This document shows positions 1 to 11,688 of a DNA stretch of 35,375 bases, piece by piece. Positions within the stretch are counted from its first letter, which is position 1. Each line of letters begins with the position of its first letter. The notes beneath the pieces were generated by a model, which made no database searches, was not told the origin of the DNA, and worked only from the letters and a program-made list of their open reading frames with translations. This DNA is from Priapulus caudatus (taxonomy: Eukaryota > Priapulida > Priapulimorpha > Priapulimorphida > Priapulidae): the NCBI RefSeq assembly GCF_000485595.1, contig NW_014577635.1, forward strand, positions 123,416-158,790. The letters are read 5' to 3'. Both the position numbers and the translations under genes were made by a program.

Positions 1-1861
1 TGTGTGTGTGTGCGAGCGCGTGTGTGAGTGTGTTTTGTTTTGTTGTAGTGGCGCGCGTGCGTGTGTGCGTGTGTGTGTTGTGTGTGTGTGGTTTCGTCAG
101 CGCGTGCCCTGATGCTGAGGCGCGTGAAGCGCACGTCTGATGAAATGCGGAAGTAGAAATGATTAGGGAGGGGAGGGGTGCTACGATGCTCTCGCCGCTG
201 CCAACAACAATCTGCCTGCGCAAGCACATTACGTGAATGGGGGCGCAGTGCAAAATATTGCGATGTACATATATGGTGTGGTAGGCCAGATGGGGAGTGT
301 GATCGTATCGGAATGAGCCCTCCACAGTTTCCGCAGTGGCAGTAGCTGTTGTGAGACGTCACTGGCAAGTTGTGTGTGTTTTGTTTGTTTTGTTTGTTTT
401 TGATTTGGCTTTACGGTAACTGCAGGTGGAAGTTTCTGTTGTGCTTGTGATTAACTCCTTGATTTTTATTTCTCCTTTCGTGAATTGTATTTATAATTTT
501 ATAATGTTACTGGGTACTTTTTTATGCCGAGCGGTCTTAGGAAGCCATGATATCCTGGCCGTGTATAAATTTGTGAGATGTGTAGGTATGTAGTTCAGCT
601 GTTAAACTAAACACTTTCTGGTAACGGATCAATGTTGGATGTTATAGCGGTGTTGTGTGTAGACACTTCCTACTTTGAGTTTGGCACCGTACTGATAATA
701 AGGTATGTAGCAGAACGGGCCGTCTGTGGAGATGTTAGCTATGGGGTTGTGCGTGCGTGGGCGGTGGTCGGGTGCCGTGCGTGCGTGTGGCGTACGTGTG
801 CGTGTGTGTCTTGTGTGAGGTAAGAGTAGAGGGCGTAGATCTATGTGGATGTGGTGTCGCGTGCGTACGTGGCGTGTGGGGGTTTGTCTCTCGGGTGTAG
901 GTAAGGTGGAAGGTGGTGGGGGTCTGTAAGGTGTGCATGGGTGTGCTGTGTGGTGTTTGCGAGACTAGTGCTGTCATGAAGCGTACGTGGCTTGTGTGAA
1001 GTGGGTGGGCGTGTGTGTACCTGTTGTGTCTGTGTAGGTACATAACTGCGTAGGTGTCGTGTGTTTTTGTATTGCGCGTGTGGTGTTTAAGGGGGGAAGG
1101 GGGATGGGCCTACTAAACTGGCGATGCGCTTCGGTGGGCCTGGGAAAATCGGTGGCGCGTCCACACGGCGGTCGCATGGAAGCCAGGGTCTGTCTATTGT
1201 TCGTGTGTACGTCACAATCGAAAGCGTATCAATCCGTCTGCACAACTCGATATTCGGATATTCCGTCGGGAAGTGCTGATGATTGTTGAACGAAGATGTA
1301 ATTATGTTATTGTGGTGCGTAGGGCCGCCGCGCTCTCATCTGGTGCCCGAGTCCTGGTGAATATTTTTTAACGACGAAATGCCCGCGCGGTCGTGGCTTG
1401 TAGAGGTCGAATCCAAAGTCGTCATAGAGGTCTTGATAGGTCTGACAGGGGTAACAGATGACAAATCTGGCCATTTATTTTGACAAATTTATGATTATTT
1501 TGACAAATTTGTCCATGTTTTCACCGCCCTGATATTGCATACTTGCTGGCTGCTTGTGTAGTGTGGCATGAAATACGGGCTTTACCGCGCTGGCGTGAAT
1601 CTTGATGCGTATCGATAGAGCTTTCCAGCAATCAATCGATCTAATGCATCGATTCGTCAATCCGATATGGCCATATGGGAACAACTCTGTGTTGGAAATG
1701 AGCGAAAATAAGACTAAATCAAAAAACGTTATTCGTATGTGGGCTGTGCCTTTCGTATTATACGCGTTCTCTTCGTTTAATAGCCTTTTGCATAACCAGG
1801 AATACACATAATAATCAAGAGGCAGTAGGCAGCCGCATAATGATATGTTCTTGATAATATT

Positions 1862-1925
1862 TATATTGCTGTGTATATATATATATATATTATATATTAT
1901 TATATAATATACTTTTTATTTATAC
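1862..1925. repeat. AT-rich microsatellite in the left arm
   Basis: An (AT)n/(TA)n tract with interruptions, followed by a short ACAC run. It has no visible function. Confidence 0.8.
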
Positions 1926-2654
1926 ACACACTTCGTCACGACACGTCAAGTTTGCAAGGTACATTCCGAGAACACACAGCGATGATGTATTAGCATTCAA
2001 TGTTTTAGCACCATAAATCTCTAATACACATCGATTAGAGGCTGGCTACATACACGAACGAATGAAAACTAAACGTTTGATGAATCTGTATCTTCGGATT
2101 TCGCACGAAGCTGTAGTTGAATGAAAAGGAAAGGGTTGAGTCGATATCTTCGGATTTCGAGGTGATTGGGCGGCTACCGCCATTATCGTGCACCGCTATG
2201 AACGACGCAGATGGCGCTCAAAGTCCATACAGAAACCGCGAGATGCAGACAGCAAATGTATACACAAGATTCCGTCGTGCTATCACAGCGTCCTTTTGCC
2301 CTCTTGAAAGAAATGACACGTAATGTGAGTATGGTTCATCAATGGTTCAGTTAGGATCAGCTATGGCAAATATAATTAGGTTTAGGGGTATATATGATAA
2401 ATATATTTCCCAATAAATAATAATATATGTGCATATGTATCAGGGGTAAATAATGACAAATTGACAAATTTGTAAGTGATTTACCCGCCTGATTGTATAT
2501 TTGTAATAATATCTCTTGCCATCGTAAGCAGTCCTTCATGCATGGGTTCGCTAGAAACATACAGGCTACGCGGGATCCGCCTCTGGTTCGCATGAAACAG
2601 AGTGGCTGCGAATTGAGCCGTGGCCTGCCTAACGCCACTGTTTTCAGAACGATG

Positions 2655-2872
2655 AACACCACACACAGCGCACATCACACACACACACACACCACACACA
2701 ACACACACACACCCACACACAGCACACAACACACACACAGCACACACACACACACATCACCACACACACACACAGCCCACACACACACAACACACAGCAC
2801 AAACACACAGCACACACACACACACACCAACACCACACACCACACTACACACACACCACACACTAACAATAC
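2655..2872. repeat. (CA)n microsatellite
   Basis: An imperfect CA/CACAC tract of about 215 bases. It is mirrored as an imperfect (TG)n tract at about 8380-8620 in the other arm. Long open frames through it code only for His/Thr or Cys/Val repeats and are artefacts of the dinucleotide period. Confidence 0.9.
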
Positions 2873-3335
2873 ACGCTGGCACAGTCGAGTGTCGGGCGGA
2901 AGCGTTGGAGGTCGTAGGCACTGATGGCAAGCATACAGGAAAATGCTGTTAGATATTAGGCTGATAATATCAAGAAGCGTATAAAGAAGGTTTCTTATAG
3001 CTCTGATAAATATAGATAAAATAAGGGGAACAAGATTTAGAGGCTAGGGCTGCACTGGGTGGCCAGCCAACGGCCCTGCTTAACACAAATCTACTAATCG
3101 AACTATATTACTACCAGCTACTAATTACAATTATATATAATAATAAACAGTAATGCGGCCACGATTATAAACGTAGCAAAACGACGTACGGTTTATAGTA
3201 AGAAAAATCTTAACATACAACACATTATGTATTATATTAAACACACAAAGGCGTATGGTAACGGTAGGCATATACACAAATAACTGTAAGCAGGCGGACG
3301 GTTTCACGCCTCGCCTCGCCTGCATGTCCTCTCAC

Positions 3336-3350
3336 TTCTCTCTGCTCTCT

Positions 3351-3385
<35 letters not shown>

Positions 3386-3695
3386 GCTCTCTTCTCTCCT
3401 CTCTCTCCTCTCGGCTCTCTTCTTTCTCTCTCTCCTCTCTCTTTCTCTCTCTCTCACTCTCTCTCTCTTTCTCTCTGCTCACTCTCTCTCGCTCTCACTT
3501 TCTCTCGCTCGTCACTTCTCTCTCGGGCGCTCTCTCTCTGCATCTTTCTTTCTCTCTCTCTCTCTCTCGTCTCTCTTTCTTTCTACTCTCTCTCTCTCTC
3601 TTTCTCTCTCTCTGCTCTCTCGCTCTCTCGCTCTCTCTCTCGTCTCATCGTTCTCTCTCTCTCTCTCTCTCGCTGCGTGAATCGCCTCTGCCCTA

Positions 3696-3732
<37 letters not shown>

Positions 3733-4372
3733 GCTCTCTCTCTCTCCTCTCTCTCTCATCTTCTCTCTTTCTCCGCCCACCCGCTTCTGCTCGTCTCTCA
3801 GTCCTTTCTCTCTTGCTGACTGCTCGTCCCTCTCGTCTTTCTTCTCTCCCGCTGCTCCCTCTCTCATCTCTCTCTCTCTCTCTAATCTGCTCTCTCTCTC
3901 TCTCTGCATCCCCCCCCTGCTCTCTCTCTCTCTCTGCTTGCTCCCCCTTCTCTCTCGCTCTGCTCTCTCTCTCTCTCTTCTCTCCCGCGCCCTTCTCTTC
4001 TCTCTCTCTCTTCTCTCTCTCGTCTCTCTCTTCTCTCCCGCCCCTTCTCTCGTCTGCTCTCTCTCTCTACTGCTCTCTCTGCTCTCTCTCTGTCCTTCTG
4101 CTTCCCCCCTCTCTCTCTCTCTCCTTCTCGCTCTCTTCTCTCTCTCTCTCTGGCTCGTCTCTCTCCTCTCTCTCTCGACTTTCTCTCTCTCTCTGCTCTC
4201 TCTCTCTGCACAACTTTCGTCTCTCTCTCTCTCTCCTCTCTCTCTCTATCTCTCTCTCCCCCCCCCCTCTCTCTCTGCTCTCAGCACTTTGCTCTCTCTC
4301 TCTTTTTTTTCTCTCTCCCTCTCTCTCTCTCTCTTTTCCTCTTTCCTCTGCTCTCTCTCTCTCTCCCTCTTC
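3336..4372. repeat. Kilobase (CT)n polypyrimidine tract
   Basis: About 1.04 kb of almost pure C/T on the plus strand, mostly CT dinucleotides broken by occasional G or A. The mirrored arm carries a purine tract of similar length at about 6890-7940. Apparent proteins (Ser/Leu-rich, or Arg/Glu-rich on the other strand) arise from dinucleotide translation and are not genes. Confidence 0.95.
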
Positions 4373-4404
4373 TCGGTTATAGCGTTCCTGGTATATCCTT
4401 TATG

Positions 4405-5041
4405 TTTATTACTAGGAGTCTGTGACACAAGCAAACCATGGCGGTCTCTGCGTGAACTGGTCGCTGTCTTATGCGTAGGACGCGTGGTTGCCAAACGGAA
4501 TCCAGGATGCTGAGGAGATGACGTCACGCGCCTAAAGAAAGGTCTCCACGGTGTTGACATGCGCATAACGCGCGGTCGTGACGTCGTAGATGACGTCAGT
4601 TCCGTTTCTAACAAGAAGGCATGCAGAGGAGTTTCTGTGTTGGTGTTAGCATTATTATTCCAGTCGAATATATCATGCTGCCCGCCTCCTGCGTGCGTCC
4701 CTGTATCAGTGTCTACCGCTCCGGGTTTGGAGATTGATTCCAACTCAACAACGGTAGGTCGGTATTGCTGATTCTCGCCATAGGTGGCGCTGGTCTTCAC
4801 CCTGTCGTCTGCGCCGAGCGAGGAGCGGCCATGTTGACGTGGATCGCTTGCAGTGGCGCCACCTGTTAGAACTACCTGTCATAGCGAGAGAAAGAAAAAC
4901 AACATAGTCGACCAGCCAGTGGGGTTTTTCATGAACAGAGTGAATCAGTACACATGCTCCGATATTAAATAGAATCAGTTGAGTTTTTCCGCACCACGAT
5001 ATACTCACCACCAGCATCAACGTCACGAGCGTCACGGCCAT
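4405..5041 (-). CDS. Candidate two-exon gene for an unrecognised secreted protein
   Basis: I do not recognise a family. Exon 1 (5041-5009) starts at an ATG in a strong GCC-ATG-G context, encodes MAVTLVTLMLV and ends at a GTGAGT donor. Exon 2 starts at 4875 after a good polypyrimidine tract and CAG. Both junctions are phase 0, and joining them gives a textbook signal peptide (hydrophobic core LVTLMLVVVL, then TGGATASD with a likely cut near ATA-SD). The mature part is polar (Ser, Thr, Asn and Arg rich) with no Cys-rich or repeated module. The frame stays open past 4415 into the purine tract. A one-base shift would instead meet TAG-TAA-TAA near 4406-4418, overlapping an AATAAA signal (4405-4410), giving about 165 residues. 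The 3' end is therefore uncertain, and an indel error in exon 2 is suspected. Confidence 0.45.
4519..4598. promoter_or_regulatory. Two perfect CRE palindromes (TGACGTCA) plus one near match
   Basis: TGACGTCA occurs at 4519-4526 and 4591-4598, with TGACGTCG at 4579-4586 between them. This is the CREB/ATF binding consensus. The sites fall inside exon 2 of the candidate secreted-protein gene, so they may be chance coding sequence. They may also show that this is really a promoter of something not seen. Both readings are inference. Confidence 0.35.
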
Positions 5042-5083
5042 GGCTTACGCGCGTAGATTTGACGAAGGACCAAGCGATAGATC

Positions 5084-5097
5084 GTTGCCACGGCAAC
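5084..5097. promoter_or_regulatory. RFX X-box-like palindrome
   Basis: GTTGCCACGGCAAC fits the X-box pattern bound by RFX transcription factors (two inverted half-sites, GTTGCC and GGCAAC, separated by two bases). It lies 43 bases upstream of the ATG of the minus-strand candidate gene, a typical distance for X-boxes of ciliary genes in animals. The motif is seen directly. RFX binding and a ciliary role are inference. Confidence 0.5.
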
Positions 5098-5231
5098 GTT
5101 AACTTCAGCGTTGACGATTTAAGAACGAGCTCAGCTAAAATTGGAAATATAATTAGTTTGAGAACTCAGCTGGAATACTAAATTGCTCATTAAATTAGTG
5201 GATTCGCAAAGGTAGACGCACAACGTTGGAT

Positions 5232-5515
5232 ACACCCACACAATGCACCCACAAACGCACACATGCAGCACGTACGACACGCACGCACGCACGCACGCAC
5301 GCAACGCACGCACCCACGACCGCACGCACTCACACAACGCACACACACGCATGCACGCGCGCACGCACGCACGAATGTTGCGATAACACCCACACAATGC
5401 ACCACACAACGCACACATGCGAGCACGTACAGTACGCACGCACCGCACCGCCGCACGCATCACCCAACGCACCCACACACTCATTGCACAGGCGCGCACG
5501 CAAGCACGAACGCAC
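5232..5515. repeat. CACG/CACA-rich block, duplicated with a ~154-base offset
   Basis: The run ACACCCACACAATGC at 5232 recurs at 5386, with similar (GCAC)n sequence following each copy. The whole block is GCAC/CACA microsatellite. Frames through it give only His/Thr/Arg or Cys/Val/Arg low-complexity peptides. Confidence 0.75.
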
Positions 5516-6885
5516 ACAACTTGGAATTATTGCAACGGTAATAATTGCAACCTATTTCTGGACACCCGTTTCCCTTACATTCGTCCCACCATCAATATCA
5601 ATTAACATCTTTTCCTTCTCACTCAATGTCCGGTAGCAAATTACCCTACGTGTAATCCCCGCGCTGCTAAACAAGCATCTAACACAGTAACAGCATTAGA
5701 TGTGTGTCGGCGTCGTTGTTATGTGCACCCAACCGACACGGGAAAAATGAACGCCAGCGGCAACGCATGCAATGCGCGATCACTCACAACTTTTCAATAG
5801 CCACATAATACATCATTAGATTTATGAGTGTTGTCGTGGGGAATTCACTTCGGGATGGTTTACTATCGCGCTTATTTGCTGCTTCAATACCAGTGACCTA
5901 CCTAGCAGCGTTTCACATGTAGTTCTCACTGCTCCCTATTAAGCCGTTAGCGTTTTAGCTTTCTCCGTGTTTGAATGCATCCCTTCGGTGACCCACTTTC
6001 TTCTTCGCTGAGTGCCGGAGGTGATTATTGTTGTGTATTCTCGCTCTTGAAGTTCGCTAGTTAGTGGAAGTTAGTTTGTCGCTTCACTGTCTGTTTTTCG
6101 TCCGTCTGTTTGTTCTGTTCTTCCGTCGTCGGTCCGGTCGTCAATCAGACAGGTACGTCTGTCTGTCTGTCTCCCTTCTATCCGACCATCGTTCGTCCGT
6201 CTATCTATCAATATATTTTCGTTTTCGCTTTCACTTCTACCTACCCATCTCTGTATCTCTCTATTATAATATCTTTCTGGTCTGACCTCTCTTCTCCCCT
6301 CTCTCACTGACTCTCTGACAGCTTGCTCCTTTTGATCTGATTTTTTTCTCCTTTGATCTTTCAATATCACGTTCATTCATTTTTATAATTTATTATTTTC
6401 ACTTACTTGTCTGAATTCGCGCTTTACTGGTTTCGTCCGTAATATATCCTTCGTTCACTATTATTACACACACACAACCATATACTCAATATCATCACTA
6501 ATAATCTATAATATATATTATAAAATCAAGTTTTTAATCGCAAAAAGATTTACGGCATCATTTCTTACTTACGTTCGATGATCCCGTGGACGAACTCTCA
6601 CATCCACTATCATCGTCTCGAACAGCATCTGTGCATCTCCGCGCCAGCCTCAACCCGAACTCGCTGCCCGCACAAGCACGCATCTGCCTACTTAAAACCC
6701 AGTTTTACACGCTGAAATGGGTAATCAATTTAAAGGTTGCATCGATATTAGGTGTAAACAGGCACCCGTGCTTATCCTGCCGTCGACGCTGCAGAATATA
6801 GCCAACAAAAGGAACCGCCGTGACCGACTGCGTTTGCTGTTTCCATAGCGTTACCATAGTATGCGTTTTGTCGGCTGGCCGAGCA
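5516..6885. other. Remainder of the palindrome loop, no gene supported
   Basis: AT-rich unique sequence with a GTCT/GTCC-type tetranucleotide-rich stretch at about 6060-6300. I see no conserved protein, RNA gene or transposon ends. The loop sequence is not mirrored elsewhere in the window. Confidence 0.6.
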
Positions 6886-6889
6886 GGAG

Positions 6890-7860
6890 AGAGGACGAGG
6901 GCGAACGAGTAGGAGGAGAGAGAGAAGAGAGAGAGAGAGAGAGAGCAAGAGAGAGAGAAAGAGAGAAGAGGGAAGAGAGCAGAGGGAGAGAGAAAAAAAA
7001 GGGAGAGAGAGAAAGTGTGAGAGAGAGAGAGGGGGGGGGGACGAGAGGAGAGATAGGAGATGAGGAGAGAGAGAGAGAGAGAGAGAGAAAGTGTTGAGAG
7101 AGAGCGGAGAGAGAAGGAGAGAAAGTGCAGCGAAAGAGAGGAGAGAGAAGAGAGAGAAGAGAAGAGCGACGACATGAAGAGAGAGAGAAGCAGGGGGGAC
7201 GACAGAAGGAGGAGGAGAGAGAGAGAGAGAGAGAAGAGAGAGAGAGAAGGGGGGGGGAGAGAGAGAGGAGAGAGAAGAGAGAGAGAGAGAGAGCAGAGAA
7301 GGGGGGGGGAGCTAGAGAACCCGTAGGGAGAGAGACGCAGAGAGAGAGAAGAGAGCGAGGGAGGGGAGAGAGAGAGAGAGAGAGAGAGGGGGGGAGAGGA
7401 AAAGAGAGACGAGAGAGAGAGAGAGGAGGAGAAGAGCAGAAGAGGAGGGGAGAGGGTGAGAGAAGAAAGAGAGGACGAGACGAGAAGAGAGAAGAGAGAG
7501 AGAGAAAGGGGGGGAAAAGAGAGAGAGAGCAGAGAGAGAGAGATGAGAGGAAGAGAGAGAAGAGAGAGAGAAGAGAAGAGAGATAGGTAGAGGAGCGAGA
7601 CGAGCGAGAGAGCAGAAGAGAGAGAGATAGAGGAGGAGAGCGCGAGAGCCGAGAGAGGAGCAGAGAGAAGGAGAGAGAGGAGATGCAGAGAAAGAAAGAG
7701 AGCGAGCAGAGAGAGGAGAGAGAAAGGAGAGAAGAGGAGAGAAGCGCGAGACGAGAAGTAGAGAGCGAGAGAAGTGGAGCGGAAGAGTGAGAGAGAGAAC
7801 AGAGAGCGACGAGAGTGATGAGAGAGAGAAAAGAGAGAGAGGACGAGAAAGAAAGAGAGC

Positions 7861-7925
<65 letters not shown>

Positions 7926-7945
7926 GAGAGTTGAGAGGACATGAG
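6890..7945. repeat. Kilobase (GA)n polypurine tract
   Basis: Almost pure A/G on the plus strand with occasional C or T, and several G runs (for example near 7031-7040 and 7250-7257). It mirrors the (CT)n tract at 3336-4372. Long Arg/Glu or Ser/Leu frames are artefacts. Confidence 0.95.
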
Positions 7946-8238
7946 CGAGGCGAGGCGTGACAACCGTCCGCTGCCCTTCACAGTTATTTGTGTATATGTA
8001 CCGTTACATACGCTTGTGTGTTTATATACTCATAAATGTGTGTTGATATGTATTAAGATTCTTACTTATAACCCGGTACGATCGTTTGTACCGCTTTTGT
8101 AATCGTGCGTATGTTTCATTATTATATTAATGTAATTAGTAGTGGTAGTAATATAGTCGGTAGTATATTGTGTTAGAGGGGTTGGGTGGCCACCCAGTGC
8201 AGCCCTAGCCCTAAATCTGTCCCCTTATTTATCTATAT

Positions 8239-8281
8239 TATCAAGAGCGTATAAAGAAACCTTCTTTATACGCTCTTGATA
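8239..8281. repeat. Perfect 20-bp hairpin
   Basis: Positions 8239-8258 are perfectly complementary to 8262-8281 around a three-base loop. A degraded version sits in the other arm near 2968-3008. It could form a cruciform or a foldback RNA. There is no T run after it and no bacterial context, so it is not a terminator. Confidence 0.8.
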
Positions 8282-11200
8282 TTATCAGCCTAATATCTAA
8301 CAGCATTTCCTGTATGCTTGCATCCAGTAGCGCTACGACCGCCAACGACTCGCGACGACCTGATGCCGCGCTGTATGTAGTGTGTTGTGTGTGGCTGCCA
8401 CTGTGGTGTTGTGTGTGTGACTGTGTGGTGTGTGATGTGTGGTGTGTCTTGTGCTCGGTGTCGCCTGTCGCTGCTGCTTGCTCGGTGTGTGTGTGTGTGA
8501 TGTCGCTATGTTGTGTTGTGTGTCGTGTTGTGTTGGTTTGTGTGTGTGTGCTGTGTGTGCTGACTGTGTGGTGGTGTGTGCGGTGTGTGTTCGCCTGTGT
8601 GTGTCGCGCTGTGTTGTGGTGTTCCTCGTCTCGAAAACGTGGTAGCAGCACGGATAATCGTTAGCACTCATACTTTTCCATGCGACACCAGAGCGGATCC
8701 CCGGTTAGCACTGTAACTGTTTCTACGGAACCGCATGCAATGAAGGATGTTACGATGTGAGAGACTATCTCATACAAATAATACAATCAGGCGTAACATC
8801 TTACAAAGTTTGTTCAATTTGATCAATATTTACCCTTTGATACATATGGCAATATATTATTATTATGTTGGGAAAATCATTTTAATAATATACTCCCCTA
8901 ACCTAATTATATTTGCCATAGTGATCCTACTGAACCATTGCATGAACCATAACTCACATTACGTGTCATTTCTTCAGACGAGGGCAAAGAGGACGTTTCG
9001 TGCTGACATAGCGACGACTTCGGAATCCTCTGTGTGGCTGTACATACATGCATGCTCTGCTATCTCTCTCGCTGGCAGGTTTCGCTATGCGACTTTTAGA
9101 CGCGCGGCAATCGACACCGTCGTTCCATGTAAGCGCCGTGCCACGCATGAATTGGCGTGCGCTCTTGCCGGCCTTCAATAGCACCTCGGAACTCGGGTAA
9201 GAGCATCGACTCAACCCTTTGCTTTCATTCAACTAACAGCCTTACGTGCGAAATCCGATACGATACAGGAAGGTACCTTGCTATTAATGCAGCTAGTGCG
9301 CTAGTCTATCTCACTATGTTACGTGCTATGATATTGCTCGCGCATACTTAATCTCAGATGTCGATATTAGAGATTAGTAGTGTTGCTGCTAACATTAAAT
9401 TTGTTCGTGAATCCATCTCGCATTTGTTTGAGGGGGTTCCTCGTGAACTGTGTAAGTGCGCTACCTTGTTCAAAGACGTTGTCGTGTCGTGATTCGACCT
9501 AGTGGGTTTAGTTTAAATTTTAGGACTTAGAATATTTACGAGTGACGCGTGCGGTATATAGGATATTCTATATATATGATTGCTATACTACTGTATTTAT
9601 ATCATGCACCAGCAATTAATAATTATCAAAGAACATCATCTCATATGCTTGCCTCTCCTGATCTCTCTTAAGATATATTATGCTTATTGCTGGTTATTGC
9701 TAAAAGGCATATGATGTAAACGAAGGGTGCCCGCTATAATATTCGATAGCAACATCACATCGAAATACGTCGTTATTGAGTTGAGCCATTTATGGTCGCG
9801 CCCTCATATTTACTCAACCACACGTTTTGTTCCAATTCTGTGATTGACCATCGCATTGATAATCGATCGACCTAGCATCGATTGATTGCGGTTTGGGATG
9901 AGCAAGCCGATACTAACAGACGCGTTAACCGAACGCCATCAGTTATAACGCACGCAGGTAAGGTTCACGTATTTTCATGACTACACCACTCACGGCGCGC
10001 AGCAGCTATGCAAATATAGGCGAGTGAAACTGACAAATTTTTCAAAACTAATCATAAATTTGGTTCCAATAATGCGCAGAATTTGTCATTGATTTACCCC
10101 TGGTCAGACTATTCAGACCTCCTATGCGACTCTCGGATTCGACCTCTACAAGCCACGACCGCGGATTTCGTCGCTTAAAAATATTCAACCAGGCGACATC
10201 GGGGCAACCAACGATTGAGAGCGGGGAGAACACATAAATAAACATCTCCGTCAACATCTGCACTCCGAACGAGAATTATCGAATATCCGAGTTGTGCAGA
10301 CGATGATTACGCTGGTTCGATTGCTTGAGCGTAAACGACAATAGCTCAGAGGACGCTGTTTCCATGGCGACGCGGTGTGACGCGGCCACCGCATAATTTT
10401 TTCCACAGGCCACGAAGCCGATCGCCTGGTAGGATCCCCCTTCCCCGAACACACACGCGCATACAAACACACGTACATCTACGCCATTAATGTACTACAC
10501 AGACACACAGGTACACACACGCACCCATACAAACGCCACGTACGTTCATGTACGCATGTTCGCCACACGACATACACTTACGCCCTTATTTACCTACACA
10601 GACACACACGCACACGCACGTACGCACGCGCACAATCACATAGATCTACGCCCTTATTTACCTACACAGACACACACGCACACGTACGCACACGCACGCA
10701 CGCACGAACGCACGCACGCCACAACCCATTGTAATTCACAGACGGCCCGTTCTGCCTACATACTTATTATCCAGTTACGTGCAAACTCCACAGTAGAACG
10801 TGTCTACACACACACCGCTATACACATCCTACATTGATCGTTTACCAGAAAGTGGTTAGTTTAAGCAGTGAACTACATACCTTACACATCTCACAAATTT
10901 ATACACCCGGCAGCGATATCATTCTCCTAGACCGTCGATAAAAAGTAGCAGTCTACATTTATTAATTTAAATACAATTCACGAGAAGAAATAAAATCAAG
11001 AGTTAATCACATCACAACCAGAAACTTCCACTTGCAGTTACCGTAAAGCAAATCAACAAACAAACAAACAAACACACAAACTTCGCAGTGACGTTCTCAA
11101 CAACAGCTTCACCACTGCACTGCGAACTGTGGAGGCTTCATTCCGCATACATCACACTCCCATCTGCTACACACCATATTATGTACATCGCAATATTTTG

Positions 11201-11599
11201 CACTGGCCCCCCATTCACGTAATGTGTGCCGAGGCAGATTTGTTGGCCGCGGAGAGCATTCGTAGCACCCCTCCCCTCCCTAATCATTCTACTCCGCATC
11301 ATCAGACGTGGCTTCACCGCGCCTCAGCATCAGGGACCGCGCTGACGAAACACACACCACACACACACACACGCACACACGCACGCGCGCACCACAAACA
11401 ACCAAAACACACTCACACACGCCGCGCGCACACACACACACACACACGCGCCACACAAACAAACACGCACGCACGCCAGCGCACGCACGCACGCACGCAC
11501 GCAGCCGCACGCACGACGTCGCACAGAGTGATGTAGATGAGAGTGCGCTGCCTATTACCTAAGCTCTCCCACGCAGAGCAGAAATCTGCAGGGTATAAA

Positions 11600-11650
11600 C
11601 TAATAATATATATATATTATATATATATATATATATTATACATACATACA

Positions 11651-11688
<38 letters not shown>

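Larger units (their letters stand above)
1..4372. repeat. Left arm of the left-hand large inverted repeat
   Basis: Read as reverse complement, this stretch matches the right arm (~6890-11445) in the same order. The mirrored landmarks are the (TG)n start (1-95 with ~11345-11445), a unique block at 200-330 (with ~11130-11260), 1225-1290 (with ~10250-10310), 1345-1450 (with ~10090-10200), 2340-2510 (with ~8770-8945), the (CA)n tract 2660-2870 (with the TG tract ~8380-8620), 2955-3060 (with ~8170-8290), 3240-3335 (with ~7930-8020) and the (CT)n tract 3336-4372 (with ~6890-7930). The copies differ by many scattered substitutions and single-base indels. The arm continues to the left of the window. 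Open frames inside it are not conserved between the arms, so I call no gene here. Confidence 0.9.
6890..11545. repeat. Right arm of the left-hand large inverted repeat
   Basis: Reverse complement of the left arm, as listed there. The match is secure from the GA tract out to about 11445, where the left arm is cut by the window start. The flanking AC-rich DNA to about 11545 probably belongs to it. Neither arm keeps a reading frame of the other, so there is no coding constraint to tell which copy is the better sequence. Confidence 0.88.

Noticed and set aside
2117-2323. Small plus-strand frame in the left palindrome arm
   Set aside because: The mirrored sequence at about 9000-9230 does not keep the frame, and there is no recognisable domain.
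3255-4513. Ser/Leu-rich frames over the (CT)n tract
   Set aside because: Dinucleotide repeat translation; the same happens on the other strand as Arg/Glu.
4775-4865. CTCF-like sites (AGGTGGCGCT and GGCGCCACCT)
   Set aside because: Only the short core fits; flanking positions of the CTCF consensus do not.
6851-7981. 376-residue Ser/Leu frame on the minus strand
   Set aside because: Translation of the (GA)n tract, with no complexity and no conservation in the mirrored arm.
8239-8281. Rho-independent terminator
   Set aside because: There is no T tract and the context is eukaryotic.
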